A model generated the notes under the pieces. The model saw nothing but the letters and a program-made list of their open reading frames with translations. It did not search any database and had not been told where the DNA came from. Made by a program: the position numbers and the translations under genes. A stretch of DNA of 64,000 nucleotides from Palsa-504 sp963800415 (GTDB lineage: Bacteria; Actinomycetota; Actinomycetes; Streptosporangiales; Streptosporangiaceae), in assembly GCA_963800415.1 (NCBI GenBank), contig CAWDBS010000069.1, positions 37,535-101,534 on the forward strand. Reading direction: 5' to 3'. Shown piece after piece: positions 33,976 to 42,880 of this stretch (the first letter of the stretch is position 1; the number at the start of each line of letters is the position of its first letter).

Positions 33976-34842
33976 ATGGCCACCGTCGCCACGGTCATCG
34001 CCTCGACACATCACCCTTTCTTTTACCGTGCCAGCACCTCCACCGGCGCGGACCGGCCGCCCTTCGCCGACGAATGGGTGGCCAAGATCGAGGCGTTCCG
34101 CCAGACCCTCACCGCGGCCGAGCCCGACGTCCTGGTCATGGTGGGCAGCGATCACTTTCACCAGCTCTGGCTGGACAACATGCCGCAGTTCCTGGTGGGC
34201 AAGGCCCCGTTCTTCGACGCGAACTGGCACAACGAGGAACGAGAGTTCGGCCTGCCGCGGATGCGGCTCGCGGGCGACGAAGACCTAGCCGCCTACCTGC
34301 TGCGGGAGGGCCTGGACGCCGGCTTCGACCTGGCTTTCAGCAATGAGCTGCGGATCGACCACAGCGTGACCTGCCCGATCATCACCCTGCGGCCGCAGGC
34401 CGACCTGCCGGTGGTGCCGGTCTACACCAACATCTTCGCGCCGCCGATGCCCCGCCCGGAACGGTTCGTCCAGCTGGGCCGGGCGATCCGGCAGATGGTG
34501 GAATCCTGGCCGTCGGACAAGCGGGTGGCCATCATCGGCACCGGTCACCTATCCCTGGAGCTCGGCGGGCCGCGCCAGTTCGGCCCGCACGGCCCCGACC
34601 CGGAATTCGACCGCAAGGCGGTGGCCTGGATCGCGAACGGCGACCTCGACGGCTGCCTGGCCGAAGTCACGCTGGACAGCCTGCACGCCCCGGGCAATGC
34701 CACCCACGGGTTCATGGACTTCATGCTGATGATGGGCGCGGCCGGCGACGGCGTGAAAGCCGACTACGTCGACACCCTGGACCTGTTCCACACCATGGAG
34801 GCGTACTTCACCTGGTATCCGGAAGGAGCGCCGACACCGTGA
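33976..34842 (+). CDS. class III extradiol ring-cleavage dioxygenase, catalytic (LigB-like) subunit
   Basis: 288 residues, 10 bp after the lyase gene. LigB-superfamily features include an early metal His in IASTHHPFFY (His12/His13), the second metal His in MVGSDHFHQLW (His60), the region DHSVTCPI, and the likely catalytic-base His in IGTGHLSLEL. These positions parallel His12, His61 and His195 of protocatechuate 4,5-dioxygenase LigB. The enzyme would open a catecholic ring between a hydroxyl-bearing and a neighbouring carbon with Fe(II) and O2. The exact substrate is unknown. It overlaps the small-subunit gene. Confidence 0.85.
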   Translation: MATVATVIASTHHPFFYRASTSTGADRPPFADEWVAKIEAFRQTLTAAEPDVLVMVGSDHFHQLWLDNMPQFLVGKAPFFDANWHNEEREFGLPRMRLAGDEDLAAYLLREGLDAGFDLAFSNELRIDHSVTCPIITLRPQADLPVVPVYTNIFAPPMPRPERFVQLGRAIRQMVESWPSDKRVAIIGTGHLSLELGGPRQFGPHGPDPEFDRKAVAWIANGDLDGCLAEVTLDSLHAPGNATHGFMDFMLMMGAAGDGVKADYVDTLDLFHTMEAYFTWYPEGAPTP

Positions 34843-35198
34843 GCAAGTACCTGCTCGACAAGTTCCTGTACACGGTCGACCGCGATCCCGGGCTGGTCGA
34901 GCGGTACCGCGAGGACCCGGCCGGCACGGTGGAATGGTGGGAGCGGGAGATGGCCGGCACCGTGCTCAACTGCACGGCGGCGGAGAAGTCGACCTGGCTC
35001 TCGTTCGAGGAGGAGGAGCGCCGCGCCCTACGCGAGCACGACCACGTGGCGCTGTTCCAGCTGGGCGCCCACCCGTTCCTGACCCTCACCCTGTTCATCG
35101 CCATGTTCGAGCGTGACCACGGGCCGCTGGAGTACCAGCGGGCATACGCCCAGGCAATGGAGCACATCCGCCTCCCCTACCCCGACATCGCGACCTAG
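34839..35198 (+). CDS. LigA-like small subunit of the extradiol dioxygenase
   Basis: 119 residues from a GTG overlapping the stop of the LigB-like gene. It is all-helical (LLDKFLYTVDRDPGLVERY, WWEREMAG, FEEEERRALREHDHVALFQLGAHPFL) and resembles the alpha subunit of protocatechuate 4,5-dioxygenase, which caps the active site of the beta subunit. Tight overlap shows fixed subunit stoichiometry. It is the last gene of the catabolic operon; phosphoglucomutase follows after 37 bp with its own ribosome site. Confidence 0.8.
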   Translation: MSKYLLDKFLYTVDRDPGLVERYREDPAGTVEWWEREMAGTVLNCTAAEKSTWLSFEEEERRALREHDHVALFQLGAHPFLTLTLFIAMFERDHGPLEYQRAYAQAMEHIRLPYPDIAT

Positions 35199-35235
35199 CA
35201 TGTTTACCGGCGGCCCAGCGTGTCAGGATGGCGGC

Positions 35236-36879
35236 ATGACCGACCCGCGTGCGGGACAGCCCGCTGCCGCTGAAGACCTCGTGGACGTCGCGAAGCTGGT
35301 AACCGCCTACTACGCGGTGCATCCCGATCCCGGGGATGCCGCGCAGCGAGTGTCGTTCGGCACGTCGGGGCATCGCGGATCCGCGTTCACGGCCACGTTC
35401 AACGAGGACCACATCCTGGCCACCACCCAGGCGATCTGCGAATACCGGACCAGCCAGGGGATCGACGGGCCGCTGTACCTGGGCGCCGACACGCACGCGC
35501 TGTCCGAGCCGGCGCAGGTCAGCGCGCTGGAGGTGCTCGCCGCCAACGAGGTCCGGGTCATGGTCGACGCCCGTGGCGGGTACACGCCCACGCCGGCGGT
35601 GTCCCGCGCGATCCTGGCGCATAACGCTTCTCCGCCGGCCCATCGCGCCGACGGGATCGTGGTCACCCCCTCGCACAACCCGCCGCCGGACGGCGGCTTC
35701 AAGTACAACCCGCCTGACGGCGGGCCGGCCGGCACCGACATCACCCGGCAGATCCAGGACCGGGCGAACGAGCTGCTGGCCGACGGGCTCAAGGGGGTAC
35801 GCCGGGTCCGTTACGCCCAGGCGGCCACGGCCGGCACCACCGGGAAGTTCGACTTCCTCGGCAGCTACGTGGCCGAGCTCGGGCAGGTGGTGGACCTGGC
35901 CGCGATCAAGGCGGCCGGGGTGCACATCGGTGCCGACCCGCTCGGCGGGGCGAGCGTGGCTTACTGGGGTGAGATCGGCGACCGCTACGGGTTGAACCTG
36001 ACCGTCGTCAACCCGGCCGTGGACGCCACCTTCCGGTTCATGACGCTGGACTGGGACGGCAAGATCCGGATGGACTGCTCCTCGCCGTCGGCCATGGCCA
36101 GTCTGATCAGCCGCCAGCACGAGTTCGCCATCGCGACCGGGAACGACACCGACGCCGACCGGCATGGCATCGTCACGCCGGACGCCGGGCTGCTCAACCC
36201 CAACCACTACCTCGCGGTCGCCATCGACTACCTGTACCGGCACCGGGACGGCTGGCCGGCCACGGCCGCCGTGGGCAAGACGCTGGTCAGCTCCTCGATG
36301 ATCGACCAGGTGACGGAGGGCCTGGGCCGGGCGCTGCTGGAGGTCCCGGTCGGCTTCAAGTGGTTCGTGCCCGGGCTGCTGGATGGTTCGGTGGCCTTCG
36401 GCGGCGAGGAGAGCGCCGGGGCGTCGTTCCTGCAGCGCGACGGCTCGGTCTGGACCACGGACAAGGACGGGATCATCCTGGCCCTGCTCGCCTCCGAGAT
36501 CACCGCGGTAACCGGGCACTCGCCGTCCGAGCTCTACCGGGACCTGACATCCCGGTACGGGGACCCGGCCTACGCGCGCATCGACACCGCGGCCAGCCGG
36601 GAACAGAAGGAGGCGCTAGCCAGGCTCTCCCCCTCGCAGGTGGCGGCCGAAGAGCTGGCCGGCGAGAAGATCATCGCGGCGCTGACCACCGCGCCGGGTA
36701 ACGGCGCCCCGATTGGCGGCCTCAAGGTGGTCACCGCGTCCGGCTGGTTCGCCGCCCGCCCATCCGGCACCGAAGACGTCTACAAGCTGTACGCCGAATC
36801 CTTCCGCGGCCCCGAGCACCTGGCCGCCATCCAGGACCAGGCGCGCGAGATCATCGCCGCCGCGATCGGCGGCTCCTAG
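35236..36879 (+). CDS. pgm: phosphoglucomutase (alpha-D-glucose-specific)
   Basis: 547 residues from the ATG at 35236. All four alpha-phosphohexomutase loops are present: FGTSGHRGS at the N terminus, the phosphoserine loop TPSHNPPPDGGFKY, the metal loop NDTDADRHGI, the sugar loop GGEESAGASF, and the phosphate loop RPSGTEDVYK. It interconverts glucose-1-phosphate and glucose-6-phosphate, supplying glycogen, trehalose and cell-wall sugar pathways. It is the only clearly essential-type housekeeping enzyme near the catabolic operon and is probably transcribed independently. Confidence 0.95.
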   Translation: MTDPRAGQPAAAEDLVDVAKLVTAYYAVHPDPGDAAQRVSFGTSGHRGSAFTATFNEDHILATTQAICEYRTSQGIDGPLYLGADTHALSEPAQVSALEVLAANEVRVMVDARGGYTPTPAVSRAILAHNASPPAHRADGIVVTPSHNPPPDGGFKYNPPDGGPAGTDITRQIQDRANELLADGLKGVRRVRYAQAATAGTTGKFDFLGSYVAELGQVVDLAAIKAAGVHIGADPLGGASVAYWGEIGDRYGLNLTVVNPAVDATFRFMTLDWDGKIRMDCSSPSAMASLISRQHEFAIATGNDTDADRHGIVTPDAGLLNPNHYLAVAIDYLYRHRDGWPATAAVGKTLVSSSMIDQVTEGLGRALLEVPVGFKWFVPGLLDGSVAFGGEESAGASFLQRDGSVWTTDKDGIILALLASEITAVTGHSPSELYRDLTSRYGDPAYARIDTAASREQKEALARLSPSQVAAEELAGEKIIAALTTAPGNGAPIGGLKVVTASGWFAARPSGTEDVYKLYAESFRGPEHLAAIQDQAREIIAAAIGGS

Positions 36880-37897
36880 CATCCGATGCATGGGGGGCGC
36901 TCTCCACACGAATTTCATCTGGCCTCCATCTGGGTGCCACGGCAGTCAGCTGGGCTGGGCCCGTGGATCTTGCCGGGCGGGACGAGCTCGTGGTGCGGCG
37001 CGCCGGGGCGGGGCTGGTATGCGGACCGGCCCCCGACACGCCCCTGGCGGCCGGACTGAGCAGACGGTCACCCTGCCTGACGAGCTTGCCGCGGTACCGG
37101 CGGTCGGCGGCAAGCGGCGCCACCGCCAGCTGCCCGGCGCCGTTGTCGGCGCCCCACTTCCCGGCCAGGAACTCATCCAGCGCGATGACCGTCCTGGTGA
37201 CCGGCAGGCCGGGCAGGTTCACGGCCTGCCGGATCCGGTAGTGGCGGCTGTAGTAGGCGATCCCGCATTCGGCGAACCAGGTGGCGGTGGGCTTCGCCCC
37301 GATCTGCGCCAGCCAGTCATCGACCGGCGACCGCCGCCCGGTGGCGTCGACCACCAGGCCGGCGGGCAGGTCGCCCCGGTGGGTCCGGATGCCGGTCACG
37401 TGCGGCGGCCGCGCGGGAACCGGACGCCGCCCGGGGAAGGCGACCAGCCCGGCGATGGCGAGCAGCCCGGTGACCTTCACCCCGCAGCGCACCTCGACCC
37501 GCGGTTCGGCCGCCGCCGCGCGCTGGAGCACCCAGTCGACGGTGGAGCGCCTGGTCATGACGGGGATCAGGTGCTCATCCCCGGGCCGGGCCGCGGTGTC
37601 GGACAGCGTGCCGGGCATCTGCGTCCACAGCGGAGCCTCGGCCACTCCGGCGTCCAGCAGCCCCTGGTACACGTCGGGCAGCCGCTCGATGAGCAGCTCA
37701 CGGCACCGGGCCATGATGATGTGCGGCTGCACGATCTGCGGCGCCGAAGGGCGGAACGCCGCCGCGGCGGCCGTTTCCACGTCCGGCGCGAGCTCCAGCG
37801 AGTCCCGCTCGAGTACGACGGCTTCGTGCCCCGCCCGCGCCAGCAGCAGCGCGGCGAACAGGCCCGCCGCGCTGCCCCCGACGATGGCGATCCTCAC
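36851..37897 (-). CDS. FAD-dependent oxidoreductase (halogenase/monooxygenase-like), C-terminally degraded
   Basis: 348 residues as read. The first 270 residues are a normal group A flavoprotein: MRIAIVGGSAAGLFAALLLARAGHEAVVLERD (given in pieces: IVGGSAAGLFAALLL, EAVVLERD), PVMTRRSTVDWVLQ, the LVVDATGRRSPVDDWL strand, and GADNGAGQLAVAPLAADRRYR. After about residue 275 the family pattern ends and a Ser/Arg/Pro-rich sequence runs antisense into the 3' end of pgm. The GDS-type second FAD motif and helical tail expected in 450-residue relatives are absent. It is probably inactivated by deletion. Confidence 0.65.
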   Translation of the reverse strand: MRIAIVGGSAAGLFAALLLARAGHEAVVLERDSLELAPDVETAAAAAFRPSAPQIVQPHIIMARCRELLIERLPDVYQGLLDAGVAEAPLWTQMPGTLSDTAARPGDEHLIPVMTRRSTVDWVLQRAAAAEPRVEVRCGVKVTGLLAIAGLVAFPGRRPVPARPPHVTGIRTHRGDLPAGLVVDATGRRSPVDDWLAQIGAKPTATWFAECGIAYYSRHYRIRQAVNLPGLPVTRTVIALDEFLAGKWGADNGAGQLAVAPLAADRRYRGKLVRQGDRLLSPAARGVSGAGPHTSPAPARRTTSSSRPARSTGPAQLTAVAPRWRPDEIRVESAPHASDARSRRSRRR

Positions 37898-38222
37898 GTG
37901 TGCCCTTCCCTATCCTGACTATGACTCTAGATACCTGATGGCGGCCCGCACCACGTTCGCCGTCCGCATCGTGCTGAGCCGCGGACCGGTACCGCTGACG
38001 CACTGGCGCTGACGCGCCGAGGTTTCCGGGCGCTGCCGGAGGGCAGGTGTCCGGCGCATGGCACTAGGGCTGTCACGTATGGGACCTCCGGCTATTCGGC
38101 GTGTTCCGGCGCCGCCATATAGTCACATGACACCGCGTTGTTCACACCTTTACGCACGTACCGGGGGCGAAGTAGCGTCGGAGAGGTTGCCTGCGCAACG
38201 CTGTACCCAGGAGGACATGGAA
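37898..38222. other. intergenic region before the PHA synthase gene
   Basis: About 325 bases between divergent genes. The right end holds AGGAGG (38209-38214), the ribosome site of phaC. No clear promoter hexamers, repeats or coding remnants were recognised elsewhere. Confidence 0.45.
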
Positions 38223-39935
38223 ATGACCGGACAGGAATCGGCGTGGCAAGCCGCGGAATCGGCCGCGGCGGTGCTCGCTCCCGACGCCGACGTGCTCGCC
38301 TCGGTGGACGCGGCGGGGCTGGGCGCCTCCACGTTCGCGGTGATGCGCCGCGCCGCCGCCAAGCCTGCCGCCACGGCGTCCGCGGCGATGCGCTACTGGA
38401 CCGGCATGGCGATGGCCGGGCCGGTCGCCGCGGCCCGCTGGATGGGGATGGACGCGCCGCCGCCGGTCCCGGTCCCGGAGGGCGATAAGCGGTTCGCGGA
38501 CCCGGCGTGGACCGCCAATCCGGCCTTCTATGCCGTCCGGCAGGCGCACCTGGCCACGTCGCGGCTGATCAGCGAGCTACTCGAGGCCGGATCAGGGAAC
38601 GCCGTGGATGACGCCAAGGCCGCGCTCGCGACCGGCTTCCTGATGGACGCGGTCTCGCCGACGAATTTCCTGCTGACCAACCCGGCCGCGCTCAAGCGGA
38701 TGTTCGAGACCGGCGGGGCCAGCCTGGTCGCCGGCGCCAGCCATTTCGTCGACGACATGCTCAACAACAACGGCCGGCCGCGCCAGGTCGACACCCGGCC
38801 GTTCCGGGTCGGCGAGAACCTCGCCGCCACCCCGGGCAAGGTCGTGTTCAAGAACGGCCTGATGGAGCTCATCCAGTACGAGCCGCAGACGCCCAGGGTC
38901 CGCGCGGTCCCGGTGCTGGCCAGCCCGCCGTGGATCAACAAGTACTACGTCATGGACCTGGCGCCCGGCCGCAGCTTCCTGGAGTGGGCGGTGCAGCACG
39001 AGCGCACCGTGTTCGCGATCTCCTACCGCAACCCGGACTCCTCCATGGGCGGCATCACCCTGGACGACTACCTCGTCCACGGCCCCCGGGAGGCGCTCGA
39101 CGTCATCGCCGGGATCACCGGCGCGCCTAAGATCGACATCATCGGGCTGTGCCTGGGCGGCGCGCTGACCGCCATGCTGGCGGCCTACCTGACCGAGAAG
39201 GGCGACGACAGGATCGGCTCGATCACGCTGCTCAACACCCTGCTCGACTACAGCGAACCCGGTGTCCTCGGCGCCTTCACCGACGAGAAGACGGTGCGGC
39301 GGCTGGAGAAGCAGATGGCGGAGAAGGGCGTCCTGGAGGGGAGCCAGATGGCGGGCACCTTCGACATGCTGCGCGCCAACGACCTGATCTTCAACTACGT
39401 GGTCTCGAACTGGCTGATGGGCCAGGAGCCGCCGGCGTTCGACATCCTGGCCTGGAACGGCGACAGCACCCGCATGCCAGCCGCCATGCACTCGTTCTAC
39501 CTGCGCTCGCTGTACATGCGCAACGAGCTGGCCCGCGGCGAGCTCGAGCTGGTCGGCCAGGAGCTGTCGCTGTCCTCGGTGAAGAATGACACGTACGTGG
39601 TCGGCGCGATCAACGATCACATCGTGCCCTGGCACGGTTCCCACAAGACCGGTGGGCTGATGGGCGGTAACGTTCGCTACGTGCTGTCCAGCGGCGGGCA
39701 TATCGCCGGCATCGTCAACCCGCCCGGCCCGAAGGCCTGGTACGAGGCGGCCGACTACGCCGGCCCCGACCCGGAAGCCTGGCGCCGTGCCAACAGCAAG
39801 CACCGCGGCTCGTGGTGGGAGGACTGGACCGCCTGGTCCGACTCTCGCGCGGGCGCGCACATCAAGCCGCCGCACATGGGCAGCAGGCAGCACCCGGCCA
39901 TCGCGGACGCTCCTGGGGAGTACGTGTTCGGCTGA
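38223..39935 (+). CDS. phaC: poly(3-hydroxyalkanoate) synthase
   Basis: 570 residues. The ATG at 38223 is eight bases after AGGAGG and preferred to the ATG at 38217. The PhaC N-terminal domain (YWTGMAMAG...FADPAWTANPAF...) is followed by the alpha/beta hydrolase core with the lipase-like box GLCLGG (Cys310 nucleophile), the tryptophan-bearing NPDSSMGGITLDDYL, the catalytic Asp in INDHIVPWHG and the His in SSGGHIAGIVNPP. Length fits class I synthases. It polymerises 3-hydroxyacyl-CoA on granules. The reductase gene follows 35 bp downstream. Confidence 0.9.
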   Translation: MTGQESAWQAAESAAAVLAPDADVLASVDAAGLGASTFAVMRRAAAKPAATASAAMRYWTGMAMAGPVAAARWMGMDAPPPVPVPEGDKRFADPAWTANPAFYAVRQAHLATSRLISELLEAGSGNAVDDAKAALATGFLMDAVSPTNFLLTNPAALKRMFETGGASLVAGASHFVDDMLNNNGRPRQVDTRPFRVGENLAATPGKVVFKNGLMELIQYEPQTPRVRAVPVLASPPWINKYYVMDLAPGRSFLEWAVQHERTVFAISYRNPDSSMGGITLDDYLVHGPREALDVIAGITGAPKIDIIGLCLGGALTAMLAAYLTEKGDDRIGSITLLNTLLDYSEPGVLGAFTDEKTVRRLEKQMAEKGVLEGSQMAGTFDMLRANDLIFNYVVSNWLMGQEPPAFDILAWNGDSTRMPAAMHSFYLRSLYMRNELARGELELVGQELSLSSVKNDTYVVGAINDHIVPWHGSHKTGGLMGGNVRYVLSSGGHIAGIVNPPGPKAWYEAADYAGPDPEAWRRANSKHRGSWWEDWTAWSDSRAGAHIKPPHMGSRQHPAIADAPGEYVFG

Positions 39936-39970
39936 CGCGGCCTGCTACGACACTAACTGGAGGTAGCACC

Positions 39971-40711
39971 GTGGCAGACATGACAGGGCAGGTCGCACTG
40001 GTAACCGGCGGGACCCGCGGCATCGGGCTGGCCATCTGCGAGCGGCTAATGAACCGCGGCATCAAGGTGGCGGCCGGGTACGCCGGCAGGCACGACCACG
40101 CCCAGCAGTTCGCCGACAAGTACGCCGACCACGGCGTGAGCATCCACCAGGGCAACATCGGCTCCAACGACGACTGCGTGCGGGTCATCGGCGAGGTCCT
40201 GGACCGGCACGGTCACCTGGACATCCTGGTCAACAACGCCGGCATCACGGTGGACAAGACGGTGCGGAAGATGACCCCCGAGGAATGGGACCACGTCATC
40301 CACGTCAACCTGTCCGGCGCGTTCTACCTGTCCCGGGCGATCCTGCAGCACATGCTCGACCGCGGCTACGGCCGGATCATCAGCATCTCCTCGGTCATCG
40401 GCTCGGCCGGCGGATTCGGCCAGGCCAACTACGCCGCGGCCAAGTCCGGCATGTTCGGCCTGACGATGAGCCTGGCCCTGGAGACCGCCAGCAAGGGCAT
40501 CACCGTCAACACCGTCACCCCCGGGTACATCAGCACCGAGATGACCGCGGCGGTGCCCGCCAACGTGATGGAGAAGCTCGTCGAGCGCATCCCGGTGGGC
40601 CGGCTCGGCGAGGCCAACGAGGTCGCCCGGGTGGTGGAGTTCCTCGCCGACCCCGAGTCGGCTTACATCACCGGTCAGGTCTACCCGGTCAACGGTGGCC
40701 TGTACATGTAG
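39971..40711 (+). CDS. phaB: acetoacetyl-CoA reductase (SDR)
   Basis: 246 residues from a GTG preceded by GGAGGT. SDR signatures: VALVTGGTRGIGLAI (cofactor loop), NNAGITVDKTVRKM, a Ser in ISSVIGSAGG, and the catalytic YxxxK in ANYAAAKSG. The segment IRVN equivalent is ITVNTVTPGYISTEM, typical of PhaB/FabG-type enzymes. With the adjacent phaC it supplies (R)-3-hydroxybutyryl-CoA; the link to PHA is from gene order. No phaA thiolase is nearby. Confidence 0.85.
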   Translation: MADMTGQVALVTGGTRGIGLAICERLMNRGIKVAAGYAGRHDHAQQFADKYADHGVSIHQGNIGSNDDCVRVIGEVLDRHGHLDILVNNAGITVDKTVRKMTPEEWDHVIHVNLSGAFYLSRAILQHMLDRGYGRIISISSVIGSAGGFGQANYAAAKSGMFGLTMSLALETASKGITVNTVTPGYISTEMTAAVPANVMEKLVERIPVGRLGEANEVARVVEFLADPESAYITGQVYPVNGGLYM

Positions 40712-40774
40712 TCCCGCGGTGCGGCCTAGGGCGCCGGGATCACGCCGAGCCGGGCGCTCGAAGGGCAGGTCAGG

Positions 40775-41842
40775 ATGACGGAGGCAGGGACCGGGGGCTC
40801 GACGGAATTCGCTAAGCGGATGATCGGCACGATGAATGAGGCCGCGCTCGCGCTGATGGTGAGCGTTGGTCACCGGACCGGGCTGTTCGACGTCATGGCC
40901 GGGATGCCGGCGGCGACGAGCGCCGAGATCGCAGCACGGGCCGCGCTCGACGAGCGGTATGTGCGTGAATGGCTGGCGGTGATGACCACCGGCAGGATCG
41001 TCGATCATGACGGCGCGGGGGGCACCTTCTCGCTGCCGGCCGATCACGCCGCCTGGCTCACCCGGGCGGCCGGCATGAACAATCTCGCGACCGGGATGCA
41101 GTACATCGGGCTGATGGCGACGGTGGAAGACCAGATCGTGGAGTGCTTCCGTCGCGGCGGCGGGGTCCCGTACTCGGCTTTCCCGAGGTTCCAGGCGGTC
41201 ATGGCCGAGGATAGCGGCGCCGGCTACGACGCCACCTTGATCGAGGTGACGTTGCCGCTTGTCCCGGGCATGGTGGACAGGCTCCGGCACGGTATCGACG
41301 TCGCGGACGTCGGCTGCGGCTCCGGTCACGCCGCTAACCTGATGGCCGAGGCGTTCCCCCGCTCACGATTCGCCGGCTTCGACTTCTCCGACGCCGGGAT
41401 CGCAGCGGCGTGCGCCGAGGCCGATCGCAAGGGCCTCACGAACGCGCGGTTCGAGAAACGCGACGCCGCCCACCTCGGCGAGATCGCTCAATTCGACTTC
41501 ATCACCACCTTCGACTCGGTCCACGACCAGGCCCGACCGGATCTGATGCTCGCCGGGATAGCCCAGGCCCTGCGCCCGGACGGGGTCTATCTCTGCGTCG
41601 ATACCTCCGCCTCCAGCCAGCTCGCGGAGAACATGCACCACCCGCTCGGAACGTTCCTGTACACCGTCTCATGCATGCACTGCATGACCGTCTCGCTCGC
41701 CGATGGCGGGATGGGCCTTGGCGCCATGTGGGGAGAGCAGACCGCACGGAAAATGCTCAGTAACGCGGGCTTCGGCTCGATCGAGGCCAAGCATGTCGAC
41801 GGCGATATCGTCAACGCCTACATCATCGCCACCAAGCACTGA
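40775..41842 (+). CDS. class I SAM-dependent methyltransferase with N-terminal winged-helix domain
   Basis: 355 residues. Residues 15-90 form an O-methyltransferase-type dimerisation winged helix (MVSVGHRTGLFDVMAGMPAATS in pieces: GHRTGLFDVMAG, AALDERYVREWLAVM). Motif I VADVGCGSGHAANLMA, then FAGFDFSDAGI and DFITTFDSVHDQ form the SAM fold. The C-terminal GMGLGAMWG and TKH end are typical of this actinobacterial group. The substrate is unknown. It follows phaB by 63 bp but its function need not be related. Confidence 0.85.
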   Translation: MTEAGTGGSTEFAKRMIGTMNEAALALMVSVGHRTGLFDVMAGMPAATSAEIAARAALDERYVREWLAVMTTGRIVDHDGAGGTFSLPADHAAWLTRAAGMNNLATGMQYIGLMATVEDQIVECFRRGGGVPYSAFPRFQAVMAEDSGAGYDATLIEVTLPLVPGMVDRLRHGIDVADVGCGSGHAANLMAEAFPRSRFAGFDFSDAGIAAACAEADRKGLTNARFEKRDAAHLGEIAQFDFITTFDSVHDQARPDLMLAGIAQALRPDGVYLCVDTSASSQLAENMHHPLGTFLYTVSCMHCMTVSLADGGMGLGAMWGEQTARKMLSNAGFGSIEAKHVDGDIVNAYIIATKH

Positions 41843-41886
41843 CCCGGCTCGGGTCATCGACATGGCGGGGGAGCCTGAGATGGGAC

Positions 41887-42009
41887 ATGTCTCCCGCCAG
41901 CGGCGGCGAGCGGTGGGGCAGCCGGCTGGAAATCTACCTGACTGACCCCAACGAGGAGCCTGACATGAGCAAGTGGCAGACGCAGCTCGCGTTCCGGCTG
42001 GCCGACTAG
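41887..42009 (+). pseudogene. 40-residue scrap of an unidentified gene end
   Basis: The frame ending in RLEIYLTDPNEEPDMSKWQTQ and LAFRLAD then TAG has good codon bias and looks like the C terminus of a larger protein, possibly VOC-like (inference). It overlaps the stop of the convergent SDR gene. No upstream homologous sequence was seen. Confidence 0.3.
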
Positions 42010-42818
42010 GAGTCCGGGTGGTCCGGGATCGCTACGGCCACGGTGGCCAGCAAGCCGCCGTCGACGCGGACGTCCTCCCCCGTGATGAAGCTGGCGCGGG
42101 GACTGGCCAGGAAGGCGGCGACCTCCGCGACCTCGCCGGGCCGCGCCACCCGGCCCAAGGGATGGCAGCGCCCCCAGTCATCGACGGTACGCTGCGTCCC
42201 CGCCTCGGTGCCGTCGCTGAACATCCGCGCTGACGATCGCAGCATGGGCGTGTCGACCGAACCCGGGCACACCGTGTTCACCCGCACCCCGTACTGAGCT
42301 TCGTCGATCGCCATGGCCCTGACCAGTGCGTTCAGCGCCCCCTTGCTCGCCGAATAGGCCACCACGCGGCTCTGGGCCACGTACGCCTGGACCGAGGAGA
42401 CCACCACCATTGCGCCGCGGGGGCTGCGCCGCAGCTGGGGTAGCGCGGCCCGGGCGGCAAGGAAGACGCCCTTGACGTTGACCGCGAAGACCTCATCCCA
42501 CCCGGCTTCATCGGTATCGGTGGCCGTCCCGTACCGCTGGATCCCGGCGGACGTGATCAGGGTGTCCAATGAGCCAAACGACCGGATGGTCTGGTCCACC
42601 ACCCGCGACATAGCCGCGGCGTCACGGACGTCCGCGACCGCGGCCATCGCGGTGCCGCCGGCCGCGGTGATCGCCGCGACCACCGCACCGGCCTGGTCGG
42701 CGTCGGCGGAGTTCACCGCCACCCGAGCGCCCCTGGCCGCGAGCAGTTCGGCGACCGCCCGCCCGATGCCACTCGACCCGCCGGTAACCAGCGCCACGCT
42801 CCCGGAGTGATCGTTCAC
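42006..42818 (-). CDS. short-chain dehydrogenase/reductase
   Basis: 270 residues from a GTG with GGAGGG upstream. Motifs: VALVTGGSSGIGRAV, the adenosine-side DVRDAA, ITSAGIQRYG (variant of NNAG), catalytic Ser in VVVSSVQAYVA, and YSASKGALN (YxxxK). The C terminus has GEDVRVDGGLL. The classical SDR uses NAD(P)H on an unknown alcohol or ketone. It is separated by 62 bp from the sigma factor upstream on the same strand. Confidence 0.85.
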   Translation of the reverse strand: MNDHSGSVALVTGGSSGIGRAVAELLAARGARVAVNSADADQAGAVVAAITAAGGTAMAAVADVRDAAAMSRVVDQTIRSFGSLDTLITSAGIQRYGTATDTDEAGWDEVFAVNVKGVFLAARAALPQLRRSPRGAMVVVSSVQAYVAQSRVVAYSASKGALNALVRAMAIDEAQYGVRVNTVCPGSVDTPMLRSSARMFSDGTEAGTQRTVDDWGRCHPLGRVARPGEVAEVAAFLASPRASFITGEDVRVDGGLLATVAVAIPDHPDS

Positions 42819-42880
42819 TGTGTCCGCCCTCCGCCTTGCCCAGGGGGGCCAGACGCCCCTCGGACACAAGAGTGCCTCCC

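Noticed and set aside
35095..36519. Long minus-strand frame opposite phosphoglucomutase
   Set aside because: All conserved mutase loops are on the plus strand, so this frame is a shadow.
37937..38011. 24-codon frame before phaC
   Set aside because: Too short, with no ribosome site and no recognisable pattern.
38592..39893. 433-codon minus-strand frame opposite phaC
   Set aside because: Low-complexity composition and no family pattern; phaC motifs are complete on the plus strand.
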